From: Symploca sp. SIO3C6
GTDB taxonomy: Bacteria; Cyanobacteriota; Cyanobacteriia; Cyanobacteriales; Coleofasciculaceae
Assembly (NCBI GenBank): GCA_010692425.1
Contig: JAAHHJ010000004.1
Coordinates: 1 to 64,000 of the forward strand
Direction of reading: 5' to 3'
Length of the DNA: 64,000 bases
This document shows, piece by piece, positions 17,547-27,094 of this stretch. Positions within the stretch are counted from its first letter, which is position 1, and each line of letters starts with the position of its first letter. The translations under genes were made by a program, and so were the position numbers. The notes under the pieces are model-generated. The model was not told the origin of the DNA and searched no databases. It worked only from the letters and a program-made list of their open reading frames with translations.

Positions 17547-19266
17547 TAAACTGCTGCGCATAAAATCGAGCATAACGCCCACCAAACTCTAAAAGCTCTT
17601 CATTGGTTCCCGACTCTACAATTTGCCCAGCCTCTAAAACCAGAATACGATTTGCACGGCGCACAGTTGCCAATCTATGAGCAATAGTAAAAACAGTGCG
17701 TTCCTTCATCACTCGCTCTAGTGCTTCTTGCACTAAAGCCTCCGATTCTGAGTCTAAAGCACTAGTGGCTTCATCCAGAATCAGAATTCTAGGATTAAGG
17801 AAAACAGCACGTGCGATCGCAATTCTTTGTCTTTGTCCTCCAGATAAATTAACTCCCCTTTCTCCTACCCAGGTATGATAGCCCTGAGTAAGGTTAATAA
17901 TGAACTGGTGAGCATTAGCTATTTCTGCGGCAATCTGGACATCTTTAAGGTTAAATTCCTGTTGACCAAAAGCAATATTCTGGGCAATCGTACCAGAAAA
18001 TAAAGTCATCTCCTGAGGAACAATACCAATTTGAGAGCGCAGACTCTTAAGGGTAACATCCCCAATATTGATACCATCAATTAAAATATCCCCAGCCTGT
18101 GGCTCATAGAAGCGAGGGAGCAAATTAACCAGAGTACTTTTACCAGCACCAGAGGGCCCAACTAAAGCCACAACTTCCCCTGGGGATACTAACAAACTCA
18201 AATTTTTAAGCACAGGCTGCTCGGCTGAGTAAGCAAAACTAACATTTTGGTACTCCACCTTACCGCTAACAGCTGGCAAAACCATAGCATTCGATTTTTC
18301 CACCACCGCTGGCTCAATTGCCGCCAATTCAAATATCCGCTCAACAGAAGCTTCCCCCTGTTTAAATTCATTATAGTTACTAGTAATATGTGCGATCGGG
18401 TCAATTAGCAATCCCACACCAGCCAGATAGCTGACAAATTCCGTACCCTTCAAATTACCTAGAGAAATCTGCCACCCTCCCAGAAAAAATAGCAGTAAGA
18501 CACTCATCGCATAGAGAAAACCAACCACTGGGTTTTGAATTGCCTTAAGATGTTCAGCGGCATATTTTGCTTGACGATTATATTCTGCTTCTTGGGCAAA
18601 GCGATTAATTTCATAATCTTGGGCAGCGAAAGCTTGTACCAAACGAATTCCACTAAACACCTCTGTCAGCAAAGCCGAGAGATTAGAAATACGATTTTGA
18701 CTGCGGCGGGAAAACGTGAGCATTTGTTCTCCAAACCAACCAATTAAAATACCCATTAATGGTGCAGTCACTAGCGTTGCCAAAGTCAGCTGCCAGTTGA
18801 GATAAATCATATAACTCAATACCACCACCAGCTGCAAGATGCAGGGAATAAAATCATGAAAAACTTTATTAACTACTTCCCCAATTCTGTCGATATCTTC
18901 AGTAAAGCGGTAAGTCAAATCACCGGTTTGAGCCTTTTCAAAATAGCCGAGACTGAGACTATGTAGGTGAGAATATAGTTTTTTTCTAAGATCGAAAGCA
19001 ACAGCAAGAGAAGCTTTAACCATTAAAGAATCCTGACCATATTGCAGGATCTTTTGTACTAGAAAAACCAGGATTAAAACCAATGCTAAGCGTCCCAGCC
19101 CTACCATATTACCCTGTCCCATTAAACTGGCAATTTCACCTGCCAATTCTGCCTGTATCGGCCAGAAGACTGTAAACCCTAAAGTGCAAATAAAAGCTTG
19201 AGTTATAGTTTTCCATTGAGGGCGAATGTAAGGCAGCAGTTGCCAGTAATTAGAGCGCGATTTCAA
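17542..19266 (-). CDS. ABC exporter, fused membrane and ATPase domains
   Basis: Half-transporter of 574 residues (MsbA/HepA-like). The transmembrane domain (about 1-310) has six helices and is followed by the nucleotide-binding domain: Walker A GPSGAGKS, Q-loop VPQEMTLF, signature LSGGQRQR, Walker B ILILDEATSALD and H-loop IAHRLATV. It would act as a homodimer or with another half-transporter, exporting a lipid, polysaccharide precursor or other amphiphile; the substrate is not readable. Its TAA stop lies inside a heptamer repeat unit. Confidence 0.92.
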   Translation of the reverse strand: MKSRSNYWQLLPYIRPQWKTITQAFICTLGFTVFWPIQAELAGEIASLMGQGNMVGLGRLALVLILVFLVQKILQYGQDSLMVKASLAVAFDLRKKLYSHLHSLSLGYFEKAQTGDLTYRFTEDIDRIGEVVNKVFHDFIPCILQLVVVLSYMIYLNWQLTLATLVTAPLMGILIGWFGEQMLTFSRRSQNRISNLSALLTEVFSGIRLVQAFAAQDYEINRFAQEAEYNRQAKYAAEHLKAIQNPVVGFLYAMSVLLLFFLGGWQISLGNLKGTEFVSYLAGVGLLIDPIAHITSNYNEFKQGEASVERIFELAAIEPAVVEKSNAMVLPAVSGKVEYQNVSFAYSAEQPVLKNLSLLVSPGEVVALVGPSGAGKSTLVNLLPRFYEPQAGDILIDGINIGDVTLKSLRSQIGIVPQEMTLFSGTIAQNIAFGQQEFNLKDVQIAAEIANAHQFIINLTQGYHTWVGERGVNLSGGQRQRIAIARAVFLNPRILILDEATSALDSESEALVQEALERVMKERTVFTIAHRLATVRRANRILVLEAGQIVESGTNEELLEFGGRYARFYAQQFS

Positions 19267-19433
19267 GATGGAGTGTCCTACAACAAAGTAAGCTTAACGC
19301 TATTTATTATTGCCTAATATATACCTACGCCGACTCTTCGAGTACAGCGTAGGCTTATGACTTCATAGCCGCTTGCCCTCTGAGCTTGCGGCTATCGTAT
19401 CTGGCTGAGACGTGGAGCTTTTTGCAAATTAAG

Positions 19434-20951
19434 CTAAATAACGACAATATCACTGAAGTCTAGAGACGGCGCACCGGAGAGCTTAGCAAATTGCACTTGC
19501 CTCCGCACTCCTGTACCATCAGCATCAAAGAACAAATCACCAGTCTTCTTATTGTAAATAAATCGGTCATCAGCATCCTGAGCTGAAGTTCCCAGGGTAA
19601 ATTGCTCTGATTGTAGTGTACCCAAGGTAAGTCCACCTCCAAAGCCGTAGCGGGATACATGAATCTCATCCCCCTGATACTGTTTGAAGTCTTTAACGGT
19701 ATCAATTCCTTGATAGGGACTGTAGAAGACGAAATCATCTGCTCCTGAGCCACCGGTGAGGGTATCTTTGTCAGAGTAGAAAATGGGATAGTCGATTATT
19801 AACTTATCTGATACCAAGGAATCAGAATTAACGGTGAGGGCATCACTCTCAAAGCTTCCTACTGTCGACACACCACCAGTGAGGGCATCTTGTGTACCTG
19901 CATCAGTTGTGATTTCAGCAGTTTCTGCGTAGGCTATTACAAAAGGAAAGAAACGAGTATTACCAACGATAGTATCGTCGCCTTTGCCACCGTTGATACT
20001 GTCGTTGCCATTGCCGCCTTCCAGATAGTCCTTACCAATACCACCATCAAGTTTGTCATTGCCGGCTTCGCCATAAAGCTTGTCGTTACCCTTACCGCCA
20101 GATAACTTATCGTTGCCACCACTAGGATAAGGGTAATAGTAGCTAGTGCTGAGGTATGGGTATGGATAAAAGTAGTTTCCAGAGTCACCATACAAGACGT
20201 CATTATCATTGCCACCATCAATGGTGTCACTGCCACCGCCACCATACATATAGTCATTACCGCTACCACCATACATTAAGTCATTGCCACCAGCAGGATA
20301 GGGGTAGGGGTAAGGATAGTAAGTCAGGCTATTGCTAGAGGTTATAGTGCTGGAGGTTGTGGTACTTGAGTATAACGGGTAGATGTAGAATCCAGAGTCT
20401 CCATACATATAGTCGCTGCCACTGCCACCATAAAGCTTATCGCCGTCGCCGCCACCGGAAAGATAGTCATTTCCACTGGCACCGTAGAGACTATCTTTAC
20501 CAATACCACCATAGAGACTGTCGTTACCAATACCACCATAGAGCAAGTCATTTCCACCCTCGCCGTAAATTACGTCATTGCCACCGCGCCAGGCTATAAC
20601 CCAGTCATTTCCTCCTCTAGCCAAAATTAAATCGTTTTTGGGAGTATCGAAAATGAGGTCAGAATAGGGAGTACCTTCAATTAAGTAGAAGGGAGGGATA
20701 TATGGAAACTTGCGTAATAAAGTTAGTGATTCGGTTGTAGCTATTGATGTTGTAGTTATTGATGCTGAAGCTTCTAGATTGGTTGATGGTAGTGCTTCTG
20801 GCAGTAAGCTTTCTATATTCTGGGAATCATCAATTTGAGTTACTTCCTCCAGTGGTGTTTCTGTTTTCAGGCTATCGCTGAGAGTAGCTAAATCTTCTGT
20901 AGATAGCTCGGAGGAAAGCTCATTGAGGTCTAGATTGAATGCTTCAGGCAT
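19434..20951 (-). CDS. RTX calcium-binding protein with Tyr-Pro inserts
   Basis: Protein of 505 residues with no N-terminal signal, as usual for type I secretion substrates. An acidic Ser/Thr/Glu N-terminus (1-80) leads into RTX nonapeptides of the form GGxGxDxLYG (about 105-320), which bind calcium in a beta-roll. The roll is broken by two Tyr/Pro/Ser-rich inserts (about 188-219, with YPYPYPYP, and about 259-276). The C-terminus (about 390-505) holds the GADDFVF...DTVKDF type domain found at the end of cyanobacterial RTX proteins. A GAGGAA site precedes the ATG. No type I secretion genes are adjacent, although the ABC exporter gene lies just downstream. Confidence 0.9.
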   Translation of the reverse strand: MPEAFNLDLNELSSELSTEDLATLSDSLKTETPLEEVTQIDDSQNIESLLPEALPSTNLEASASITTTSIATTESLTLLRKFPYIPPFYLIEGTPYSDLIFDTPKNDLILARGGNDWVIAWRGGNDVIYGEGGNDLLYGGIGNDSLYGGIGKDSLYGASGNDYLSGGGDGDKLYGGSGSDYMYGDSGFYIYPLYSSTTTSSTITSSNSLTYYPYPYPYPAGGNDLMYGGSGNDYMYGGGGSDTIDGGNDNDVLYGDSGNYFYPYPYLSTSYYYPYPSGGNDKLSGGKGNDKLYGEAGNDKLDGGIGKDYLEGGNGNDSINGGKGDDTIVGNTRFFPFVIAYAETAEITTDAGTQDALTGGVSTVGSFESDALTVNSDSLVSDKLIIDYPIFYSDKDTLTGGSGADDFVFYSPYQGIDTVKDFKQYQGDEIHVSRYGFGGGLTLGTLQSEQFTLGTSAQDADDRFIYNKKTGDLFFDADGTGVRRQVQFAKLSGAPSLDFSDIVVI

Positions 20952-21254
20952 ATTTTATTTCCTCATTAGTGAAAATTCAGGTAAGTAGATAAACATCTAT
21001 ATAGCGTTTCTCAAATTGATGAGTTATAAACCCTAGGCTTTAGAGAATAGGGAATAGGCAAGAAAATGAAATATATCTCACTAATTCGATAATTGCTATA
21101 GAAATGCCCACTAACAGTAATTAAAAACAATTCCAACCTAGCCAGGTTGCCAGGTTGGCAGTGATGCTTATCAATAAGTTTATTTAACTCTGGACAGAAA
21201 ATATTTTATGCAATTTTTGTTCAATTTTTTATATAAAAACAAATTTTTGGATTT
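20952..21254. other. Intergenic region, nothing identified
   Basis: Upstream region of the RTX gene. It is AT-rich with no gene and no clear regulatory dyad beyond short CCAGGTTG direct repeats near 21140. Confidence 0.3.
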
Positions 21255-21310
21255 AAGTAATAAGTAATAAGTAATAAGTAATAAGTAATAAGTAATAAGT
21301 AATAAGTAAG
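21255..21310. repeat. Heptanucleotide tandem array (AAGTAAT on plus)
   Basis: Eight AAGTAAT units in the gap between two minus-strand genes, the longest clean array of this type in the window. Confidence 0.92.
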
Positions 21311-21600
21311 AGGGAATAGTAGACGGTAACTATATATAGCAGTACGTATTAAGGTTAGGACAAGCTAAATCGCTAAAACTTTGTCAAATTCTGCCTTCTG
21401 CCTTCTGCCCTGGAGCCTTGCGCGTAGCGCTATAGATTACTAGGAAATGGTTTGAGTTCACTTAAGTGAATTTTTGCTATTAGCCCGGAAATTGATTTCT
21501 GGGCGGTAAAAGTAGCTGACTGAGGAATTGGTAATATCTCAGTCAGCTCTTTTTCGGTTAAAACTGAATTGGAAATAAAGGTAGGAGCTTGCTCAAAATG

Positions 21601-21650
21601 CTCTCCCTATCTCCCCATCTCCTCATCTCCCCATCCCCCCATCTCCCTCC
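21601..21650. repeat. C-rich minisatellite (CTCCCCATC units)
   Basis: Tandem 9-nt-type units, the complement of the GGGGAGATG class. It lies just downstream of the stop of the 63-residue protein gene. Confidence 0.8.
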
Positions 21651-21667
21651 TTAATCCAACCTACTTC

Positions 21668-21859
21668 CTAGTTATTTGAATTCTGGTTATTGGGTGGCTC
21701 AAAGATGAGTTCAAACTTAATTTCGGCAATTTGTTTACGGCAGAAGTTTAGATTCCTTTCGGCATCGACACGACTGCGGTAGCGACTAATTACTACCCAT
21801 TGCACTGGGGAAATTAGACGCACGATTGTCCAAGGCTCATTGCTGTTTTGATCGTACAT
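21668..21859 (-). CDS. Small conserved cyanobacterial protein
   Basis: Soluble protein of 63 residues with an AAGGAG ribosome site. The sequence WTIVRLISPVQWVVISRYRSRVDAERNLNFCRKQ suggests a short beta hairpin followed by a helix. An Asn/Pro tail ends the protein. I do not recognise a named family, and its function is unknown. Confidence 0.65.
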   Translation of the reverse strand: MYDQNSNEPWTIVRLISPVQWVVISRYRSRVDAERNLNFCRKQIAEIKFELIFEPPNNQNSNN

Positions 21860-22102
21860 AATGAGTGTGACTCCTTATATGTTATTTGGAGCCAGAGCCA
21901 GCTCCTAAGTTTGAACGGCTACGGGCTGGCTTCTGACTTTGTCGTAACTGCAATTGTTACAACAATTTAAATTTATCACTTAAGGAAGAAAATAACAAGA
22001 TTTTTTAATAAAAAAACATAAACTAGCCCTCACCTCCAACCTCTCCCAACTTTGAGAGAAAGGAGGCTAATATCAATCTCTTAAATTCCTGCTATGTATA
22101 AA

Positions 22103-22171
22103 TCCCCGCGTCTCCCCATCTCCCCATCTCCCCCTCTCCCCATCCCCCCATCCCCCCATCTCCCCATCCCC
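22103..22171. repeat. C-rich minisatellite (CTCCCCATC units)
   Basis: About seven degenerate units immediately downstream of the stop codon of the membrane coiled-coil protein gene (22173). Confidence 0.85.
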
Positions 22172-22172
22172 G

Positions 22173-23633
22173 TTAATGACGACACTTATGCCATTGTTTC
22201 GTCAGCCACCAAGCAATTCCTCCTGCTACTAATCCAGCAACAATACTGAAAAAAACTAATACAGTGAAGGGATGTATTGGGTGATCGTGAAATTTAATAA
22301 CATTCCATTTAATTGGATTTTGTTCTGTTATTTGACCAGAGCTAGAGGCAACAATTCCTCCTACTGTCACTCCAGCGCTAGCGGCAAAAATAGTTAGTTG
22401 TAGTTGACGATCGCTTTCTTTTTCTCTGTCTTCTCGTTTGCGATCGCGTTCTGCTTGATCTATTGCTACGATACCACGAATTGAGTTAATTGCTTTCTCT
22501 AGTAAACTAGAGCCTTGGACGAAGTAGCCTAAGTCTCCTTGAATTTGCTCTTGATAGGTGCGGCAATTTTCTTGGGAAAATGCTTCTAGGAAACTTAGGT
22601 CTGATTCTGATTCTAGATGATTGCTAATGAAGTTTAACTTACTATTGTAATTATCGGTATGAATGATGATACTGTTGCGGCTAAATTCTAAATCTCGAAG
22701 TAAGCTACTATAGCTGACGTTTTCTTTAACTAATTCTTTCAGTTTATTCTTGAGATAATTAAGTTCTTTTTGGCTGAGAGTATTCTCTGAGGATAGTTCT
22801 AAAAATAGTTCTTGGATGAATTTTTCAGTCTCTTCATATTTTTTATATAACTGAAGATAAGTTGACCTACTATTTTGAAATTCTGTAATTATCTTATTGC
22901 GATAATAAAATAAGTCTACGATCCTGGTATAGGATTTCTGTAGGTTTTTATCGGTTATTGATTTAGAGAAAAGCCACACTAGGATGTGTCGATATCTCCC
23001 CTGGTCATTAATGAGTCCGTATTCAAAAATAGGACTGCCGAATAATTTGCCCTGACGGTGAAAGCTAGGAACTTTGCTGGGTTCGATTACAAAGGCTCCG
23101 ATACATTCATCTGCCAGTTTTTTCAAAGATTTATCATCTCTTTGATCTTCAGCTAACCAAGAGGTGATGATTAAAGTTTGTCCCCAGTTACTATTAATCT
23201 TGTCAGGCAAAAAGCAGTAGTCTGGATTTAACTGTTTTAATACAGAAACATCTACAGATTTAATTTGCTTGCCATTATTTAATTCAGGTTCAGGAAAACC
23301 AATGGTAAAACCTAGTCCGTAGCTGTCATAGAGCTGGAGAGGATAGACGAAACCATCCAAGGGCAATTTTTCGTCTTGGTAATAAATTGCTGTTTGGATT
23401 TCTAAGACAATTTCTTTTGGTTCGTTGCCTGCTAGTAGTTCAAAGCGTTGGTTGTGAGGTCGTTCTGATTTTAAAGGGAGTTGTTGTTTAATGTAAAACT
23501 TGGCAAAGATGTCATCGCATCTTTGCCAAAGTAAGTCAGGGTTTTCTACAGCCCCTTGTTTACCGACATCTGGGGTTTTGAAAAGGTGAAAGGCAAAGAG
23601 GTGGATTCTAGGAGCATAGAGTTTAAGATTCAT
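22173..23633 (-). CDS. Membrane-anchored coiled-coil protein in CHAT operon
   Basis: Protein of 486 residues, third gene of the TPR-CHAT operon. The N-terminal half (1-240) is a soluble alpha/beta domain (LKLYAPRIHLFAFHLF at the start). The middle (about 250-400) is strongly helical/coiled-coil. A charged stretch (DRKREDREKESDRQ) then leads into two hydrophobic helices at the C-terminus (about 418-440 and 452-475). This tail layout recalls CorA-like or holin-like two-helix effectors. I do not recognise the family. Context suggests it is a substrate or partner of the CHAT protease and a possible membrane effector; this is inference. Confidence 0.7.
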   Translation of the reverse strand: MNLKLYAPRIHLFAFHLFKTPDVGKQGAVENPDLLWQRCDDIFAKFYIKQQLPLKSERPHNQRFELLAGNEPKEIVLEIQTAIYYQDEKLPLDGFVYPLQLYDSYGLGFTIGFPEPELNNGKQIKSVDVSVLKQLNPDYCFLPDKINSNWGQTLIITSWLAEDQRDDKSLKKLADECIGAFVIEPSKVPSFHRQGKLFGSPIFEYGLINDQGRYRHILVWLFSKSITDKNLQKSYTRIVDLFYYRNKIITEFQNSRSTYLQLYKKYEETEKFIQELFLELSSENTLSQKELNYLKNKLKELVKENVSYSSLLRDLEFSRNSIIIHTDNYNSKLNFISNHLESESDLSFLEAFSQENCRTYQEQIQGDLGYFVQGSSLLEKAINSIRGIVAIDQAERDRKREDREKESDRQLQLTIFAASAGVTVGGIVASSSGQITEQNPIKWNVIKFHDHPIHPFTVLVFFSIVAGLVAGGIAWWLTKQWHKCRH

Positions 23634-23664
23634 TCATTATTGCGGTTTCGGAGTTTTGAATAGA

Positions 23665-24030
23665 TTATTTCTCGTTATTATTCCTCTCTGTTTGAGGTAC
23701 TTGACTAGGATTCTGTTGCTGCTTAGCCTTCTCTTTTACTTGTTCTCTAATTATGGAAATATTTTTCTTGATCAGTTCTTCTTCTTGACGATTACTACCT
23801 TCAGGTGTCCAACTACGGGAAATTACAGTAATTGTTCTTAAATCGTCTCCTAGGGGTTGATTCTGAGCACACCAATCGACAATGGCTTTAGCGAAGGGGC
23901 GATATTGTTCATTATCCAGTTGCCCTAAGGTTTGGTCTAACTGAGCCCAACCCTTTGCCAGGCTGGGATTAGAATAATTAGAGTCTTGTAGTAGCTGACT
24001 AAAGCCGGAGATGATTTTAGCTTCATTCAT
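23665..24030 (-). CDS. 121-residue protein in CHAT operon
   Basis: Soluble protein with a helical N-terminal domain (SFSQLL-like repeats not present; KGWAQLDQTLGQLD and FAKAIVDWCAQN are amphipathic). The highly charged coiled C-terminus (EELIKKNISIIREQVKEKAKQQQ) is followed by a disordered Asn/Glu tail. It is 35 nt downstream of the CHAT gene and 31 nt upstream of the membrane protein gene, so translation is likely coupled within one mRNA. Its place between protease and membrane protein suggests an adaptor or inhibitor, but no homology supports that. Confidence 0.7.
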   Translation of the reverse strand: MNEAKIISGFSQLLQDSNYSNPSLAKGWAQLDQTLGQLDNEQYRPFAKAIVDWCAQNQPLGDDLRTITVISRSWTPEGSNRQEEELIKKNISIIREQVKEKAKQQQNPSQVPQTERNNNEK

Positions 24031-24065
24031 GGGATTAATTGTGAGTAATTAAATAGTTTTGACTT

Positions 24066-27014
24066 CTACTGTCCAATGGTACAAAATGCAGCCCAGTATA
24101 GAGGTTGCTCGAAAGGGGTATCACTTGATGATAAGGTGAGGTCTATTTCGACTTCCTCTTGGTGTTCTTCGTCTATATCCAATAATTGTAACCATTTACG
24201 AAATTCTTCCTTAGTAACATTTCGTAACCATCTTTGAGCTTGATTGAGAGCTGTTGCTATCGAGATTTGGTTTAAGGATAACGCCGAGGATGAGTTAATT
24301 TGCTCAATAATGTTTTGGTAAAACTTAATCATCAGAAAAGCAGTAGCACGATCATCAACAGCCCAGAGACTAGCCACTATACTAGGACTGCCAGCTACCA
24401 AGAAACCACTAGGTAAGCCGATATACTCATCTGTAAAACTTTTGGAGTCAGTTAAAGCCGTTTCACAGGCAGAGAGGGTAACGAGACGACAGGGGCGCAC
24501 ATCGAGAGTAAAGATTTCCTCTAAAAGAATAGATTTTTCTCTGTCAATCCAGTCTCCATCTGGGGATTGAAGATAGCGGGTTTTATCTGCTTCTGATTGT
24601 TTTGGATTGGAAGCATTAGCACCATTTAGTGCCAGGGTAGAACGGAGAGGAAATTTAAAATCAAAGTAACCATGACCAGCAAAGTGGATAAAATTGGCTA
24701 AGCGCAATTGTTTCTTGGTGTCTTTTCTATCCCAGACTTCTTTAGTTGCTTGTTTTTCTTGGAGAATCTTAGCTTGTGGCTCAAAATAGCCTTTAATTGC
24801 TTCCACCTCTGCTTTCGCAAAGTTGAGGTCTTCTGTCGGGTTTTGGATCGCAAATAAACGTTTTTTAGTGACTGGCAGAGATTGAGGTTCGCTGCAACGC
24901 TTTTTACTCAATTCCAATAATTGACAGCTAGGGGCATAGCGCACACCTTGAGGATATAAATCTAACAGATAGGAAGCTCTCGCCTTTAAAGCATGGAGAG
25001 GGAATAGATGTAGATAGCGATGGGGAATGAGAATCAGTTGCTTGCATTCTTTTGGTATTTTTGAGATAATCTCATCTATATCTAGGATTGTGCCTAATTT
25101 TGTGAGGCGACTGCTAAGTTGCTCAGTCCAAGCTCTTTTATCCCCTCTATAATCCTGTAGATACTCCTGTTGCCATTGCTCCAACTCTCGCAGTTGCTCA
25201 GAGGAAGATTGCCAAGCATAGGGTTGGCTGTGGTGGTGACTAATGAGGAAGGTATAGAATCGCTCTTCAGTAAGAAACCACTCAATGACTGCAGTGTGTT
25301 CATCAAGCTGAGCCAGAATATCCTGATAGCCAATAGGTTGAACTGCTTGAGTTAAAGCATAGGCTGGATCTAATAGGAGAATTTCCTCTAGTACCTCATC
25401 AAATTGTTTTTGTAAATCCTCTAACTCTTCCCGCAAGCGTTGAGCGTAAATTTGGTTAGGATTACTCTCTGGCTCTTCTGATTCTGTGCCAAGACTATCG
25501 GAATTTGGCTCTAACTGCTCTGGCTGACTTTCTGGCTGTAATTCTTCAACTATGCCTAACTCTGCCGAAATATTTTGAACATCCCTCTGTAAATTAGTAG
25601 CTTGCAGTCGCGAGCCTTCACCCAGATTATCTAGCTGCTGTTGTCTATCGGTGATTTTCTCTTTCAGCCTATCTAATTTTTTAATAGTGCTTTGGCGAAT
25701 TTCCTCACCCTTCGGCTTGAGTTGCTCGTCACTGTCGGCAAAAATTTGGACGAGATTACGAGCCTTACTACGCTCAACATATTCTATTGCCAAATCCGGT
25801 TGCTGATTATTGAGGCAAGCAGGTACTACCTTGGTATAGACATCAATTGCCTCTTCCATAATCTCCTTACGCCGTTGGTTACTGCTTGCCCAACTGCAGC
25901 TAGTTTCCACGGCTTCAATAGCAGCCCTGTAACCCTCTATCGCTTCTGACCATTTTTCCACTTTGAAGGCAAAATGACCAAAATCTCTACCAGCTTTAAC
26001 CCTTCTCAGGGGAAAGGCAGTAGGTTTGAAAATTTCTAAGCAGGAGCGGAAATGGGTAAATGCTTCTTCAATCTGGTTAAGATCACCGTAAGCAGTAGCC
26101 AGATTGTATTGAATTGCTGCCCAATATTCAGGAAACGCCTCACGGGTGTAAACTTCTAGGGAGGTTTTTAAAAAGGAAATTGCTTGCTCACTTTCCCCTG
26201 CTTCCCGATAGGCATAGCCTAGATTATTTTGGGTATCTGCCCAATATTCAGGAAGCGCCTCACGGGTACGAACTTCTAAGGAATTCTGGTAAGCTGCGAT
26301 CGCCTGCTCAAATTGCTCTGTCTCAGTGTAAGCAATGCCCAGATTCATTTGAGTCATTGCCCAATCTTCAGGAAAAGCCTCACGGGTGTAAACTTCTAAG
26401 GAATTCTGGTAAGCTGCGATCGCTTGCTCAAATTGCTCTGTATACGAGTAAACAAGGCCCAGATTCATTTGAGCCATTGCCCAATCTTCAGGAAAAGCCT
26501 CACGGGTACGGACTTTCAAGGCAGCTTGGTACAAGGAGATTGCATGCTTGAGGTTTTCTTGGCGATCGCCCCGTATCCTATTAATATAGTAATTACCAAG
26601 ATCATTTTGGAGTATAGCCCAAAGGTAAGGGGAAGTGTGGCGAGTATAAAACTTGCTTAGAACCTCATCACCAGCGATCGCAATTTCAAGGTTACTAGCT
26701 CTGTTACCCCTAGGGAAGTCGTAAATAAAGTAACCAAACCTAAAAAGTTTATCTGCCTGGATTCCTCGTTGTCTTCGGTTGGACTTTCTTAGTTTCAGCT
26801 CAGCATCTTGGCGCACCAGTTGAGCAAAGCTATCGTCGAGCTTATCCTGATTCTCTGCAAACAGCCGATAAAGCTTTTTCCGGTTTCCTTTCCCAGCTTC
26901 TTTCAAAAGTTGCTCAAACAACTTGCGATAAGTAGTGCCTTTATTTTCTTGTGGTGCAAAGCCTTTGCCACTAGTCATGCCATCGAGTAGTCCAAACTTG
27001 CCCTCATTCTTCAT
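24066..27014 (-). CDS. TPR-CHAT caspase-like protease
   Basis: Protein of 982 residues. The N-terminal linker is followed by a row of five TPR units (about 150-360) with the repeated TREAFPEDWAMTQMNLG pattern, further helical repeats to 430, and a long coiled coil (about 460-570). The C-terminal CHAT protease domain (about 590-982) has both catalytic residues: H781 in HFAGHGY and C850 in SACET. CHAT proteins are clan CD cysteine peptidases; TPR-CHAT in type III-E CRISPR (Craspase) cleaves a partner when activated. The ATG at 27014 is chosen; an upstream in-frame start at 27125 would add 37 residues read from a CTCCCC minisatellite and overlap the SDR gene. It is the first gene of a three-gene operon. 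Confidence 0.9.
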   Translation of the reverse strand: MKNEGKFGLLDGMTSGKGFAPQENKGTTYRKLFEQLLKEAGKGNRKKLYRLFAENQDKLDDSFAQLVRQDAELKLRKSNRRQRGIQADKLFRFGYFIYDFPRGNRASNLEIAIAGDEVLSKFYTRHTSPYLWAILQNDLGNYYINRIRGDRQENLKHAISLYQAALKVRTREAFPEDWAMAQMNLGLVYSYTEQFEQAIAAYQNSLEVYTREAFPEDWAMTQMNLGIAYTETEQFEQAIAAYQNSLEVRTREALPEYWADTQNNLGYAYREAGESEQAISFLKTSLEVYTREAFPEYWAAIQYNLATAYGDLNQIEEAFTHFRSCLEIFKPTAFPLRRVKAGRDFGHFAFKVEKWSEAIEGYRAAIEAVETSCSWASSNQRRKEIMEEAIDVYTKVVPACLNNQQPDLAIEYVERSKARNLVQIFADSDEQLKPKGEEIRQSTIKKLDRLKEKITDRQQQLDNLGEGSRLQATNLQRDVQNISAELGIVEELQPESQPEQLEPNSDSLGTESEEPESNPNQIYAQRLREELEDLQKQFDEVLEEILLLDPAYALTQAVQPIGYQDILAQLDEHTAVIEWFLTEERFYTFLISHHHSQPYAWQSSSEQLRELEQWQQEYLQDYRGDKRAWTEQLSSRLTKLGTILDIDEIISKIPKECKQLILIPHRYLHLFPLHALKARASYLLDLYPQGVRYAPSCQLLELSKKRCSEPQSLPVTKKRLFAIQNPTEDLNFAKAEVEAIKGYFEPQAKILQEKQATKEVWDRKDTKKQLRLANFIHFAGHGYFDFKFPLRSTLALNGANASNPKQSEADKTRYLQSPDGDWIDREKSILLEEIFTLDVRPCRLVTLSACETALTDSKSFTDEYIGLPSGFLVAGSPSIVASLWAVDDRATAFLMIKFYQNIIEQINSSSALSLNQISIATALNQAQRWLRNVTKEEFRKWLQLLDIDEEHQEEVEIDLTLSSSDTPFEQPLYWAAFCTIGQ
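26154..26513 (-). repeat. 120-bp tandem repeats encoding TPR units
   Basis: Three 120-bp units encode consecutive TPRs; the two around 26274 and 26394 are almost identical at DNA level, including two HIP1 GCGATCGC sites. This points to recent duplication or gene conversion within the CHAT gene. Confidence 0.8.
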
Positions 27015-27057
27015 AATGACTTCTGGATTTCTCAATGGCAATCCGGAGGGTTTGGGG

Positions 27058-27090
27058 AAGAGAGGGGGAGATGGGGAGAGGGGGGGAAGG
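27058..27090. repeat. G-rich minisatellite before the CHAT gene
   Basis: GGGGGAGATGGGGAGAG-type units between the SDR stop and the CHAT start. They explain the artificial Pro/Ser N-terminal extension of the CHAT reading frame. Confidence 0.8.
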
Positions 27091-27094
27091 TTTA

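Noticed and set aside
26114-26551. 145-residue plus-strand ORF across the TPR repeats
   Set aside because: It is the antisense shadow of the TPR-coding repeats of the CHAT gene; its internal repetition mirrors them.
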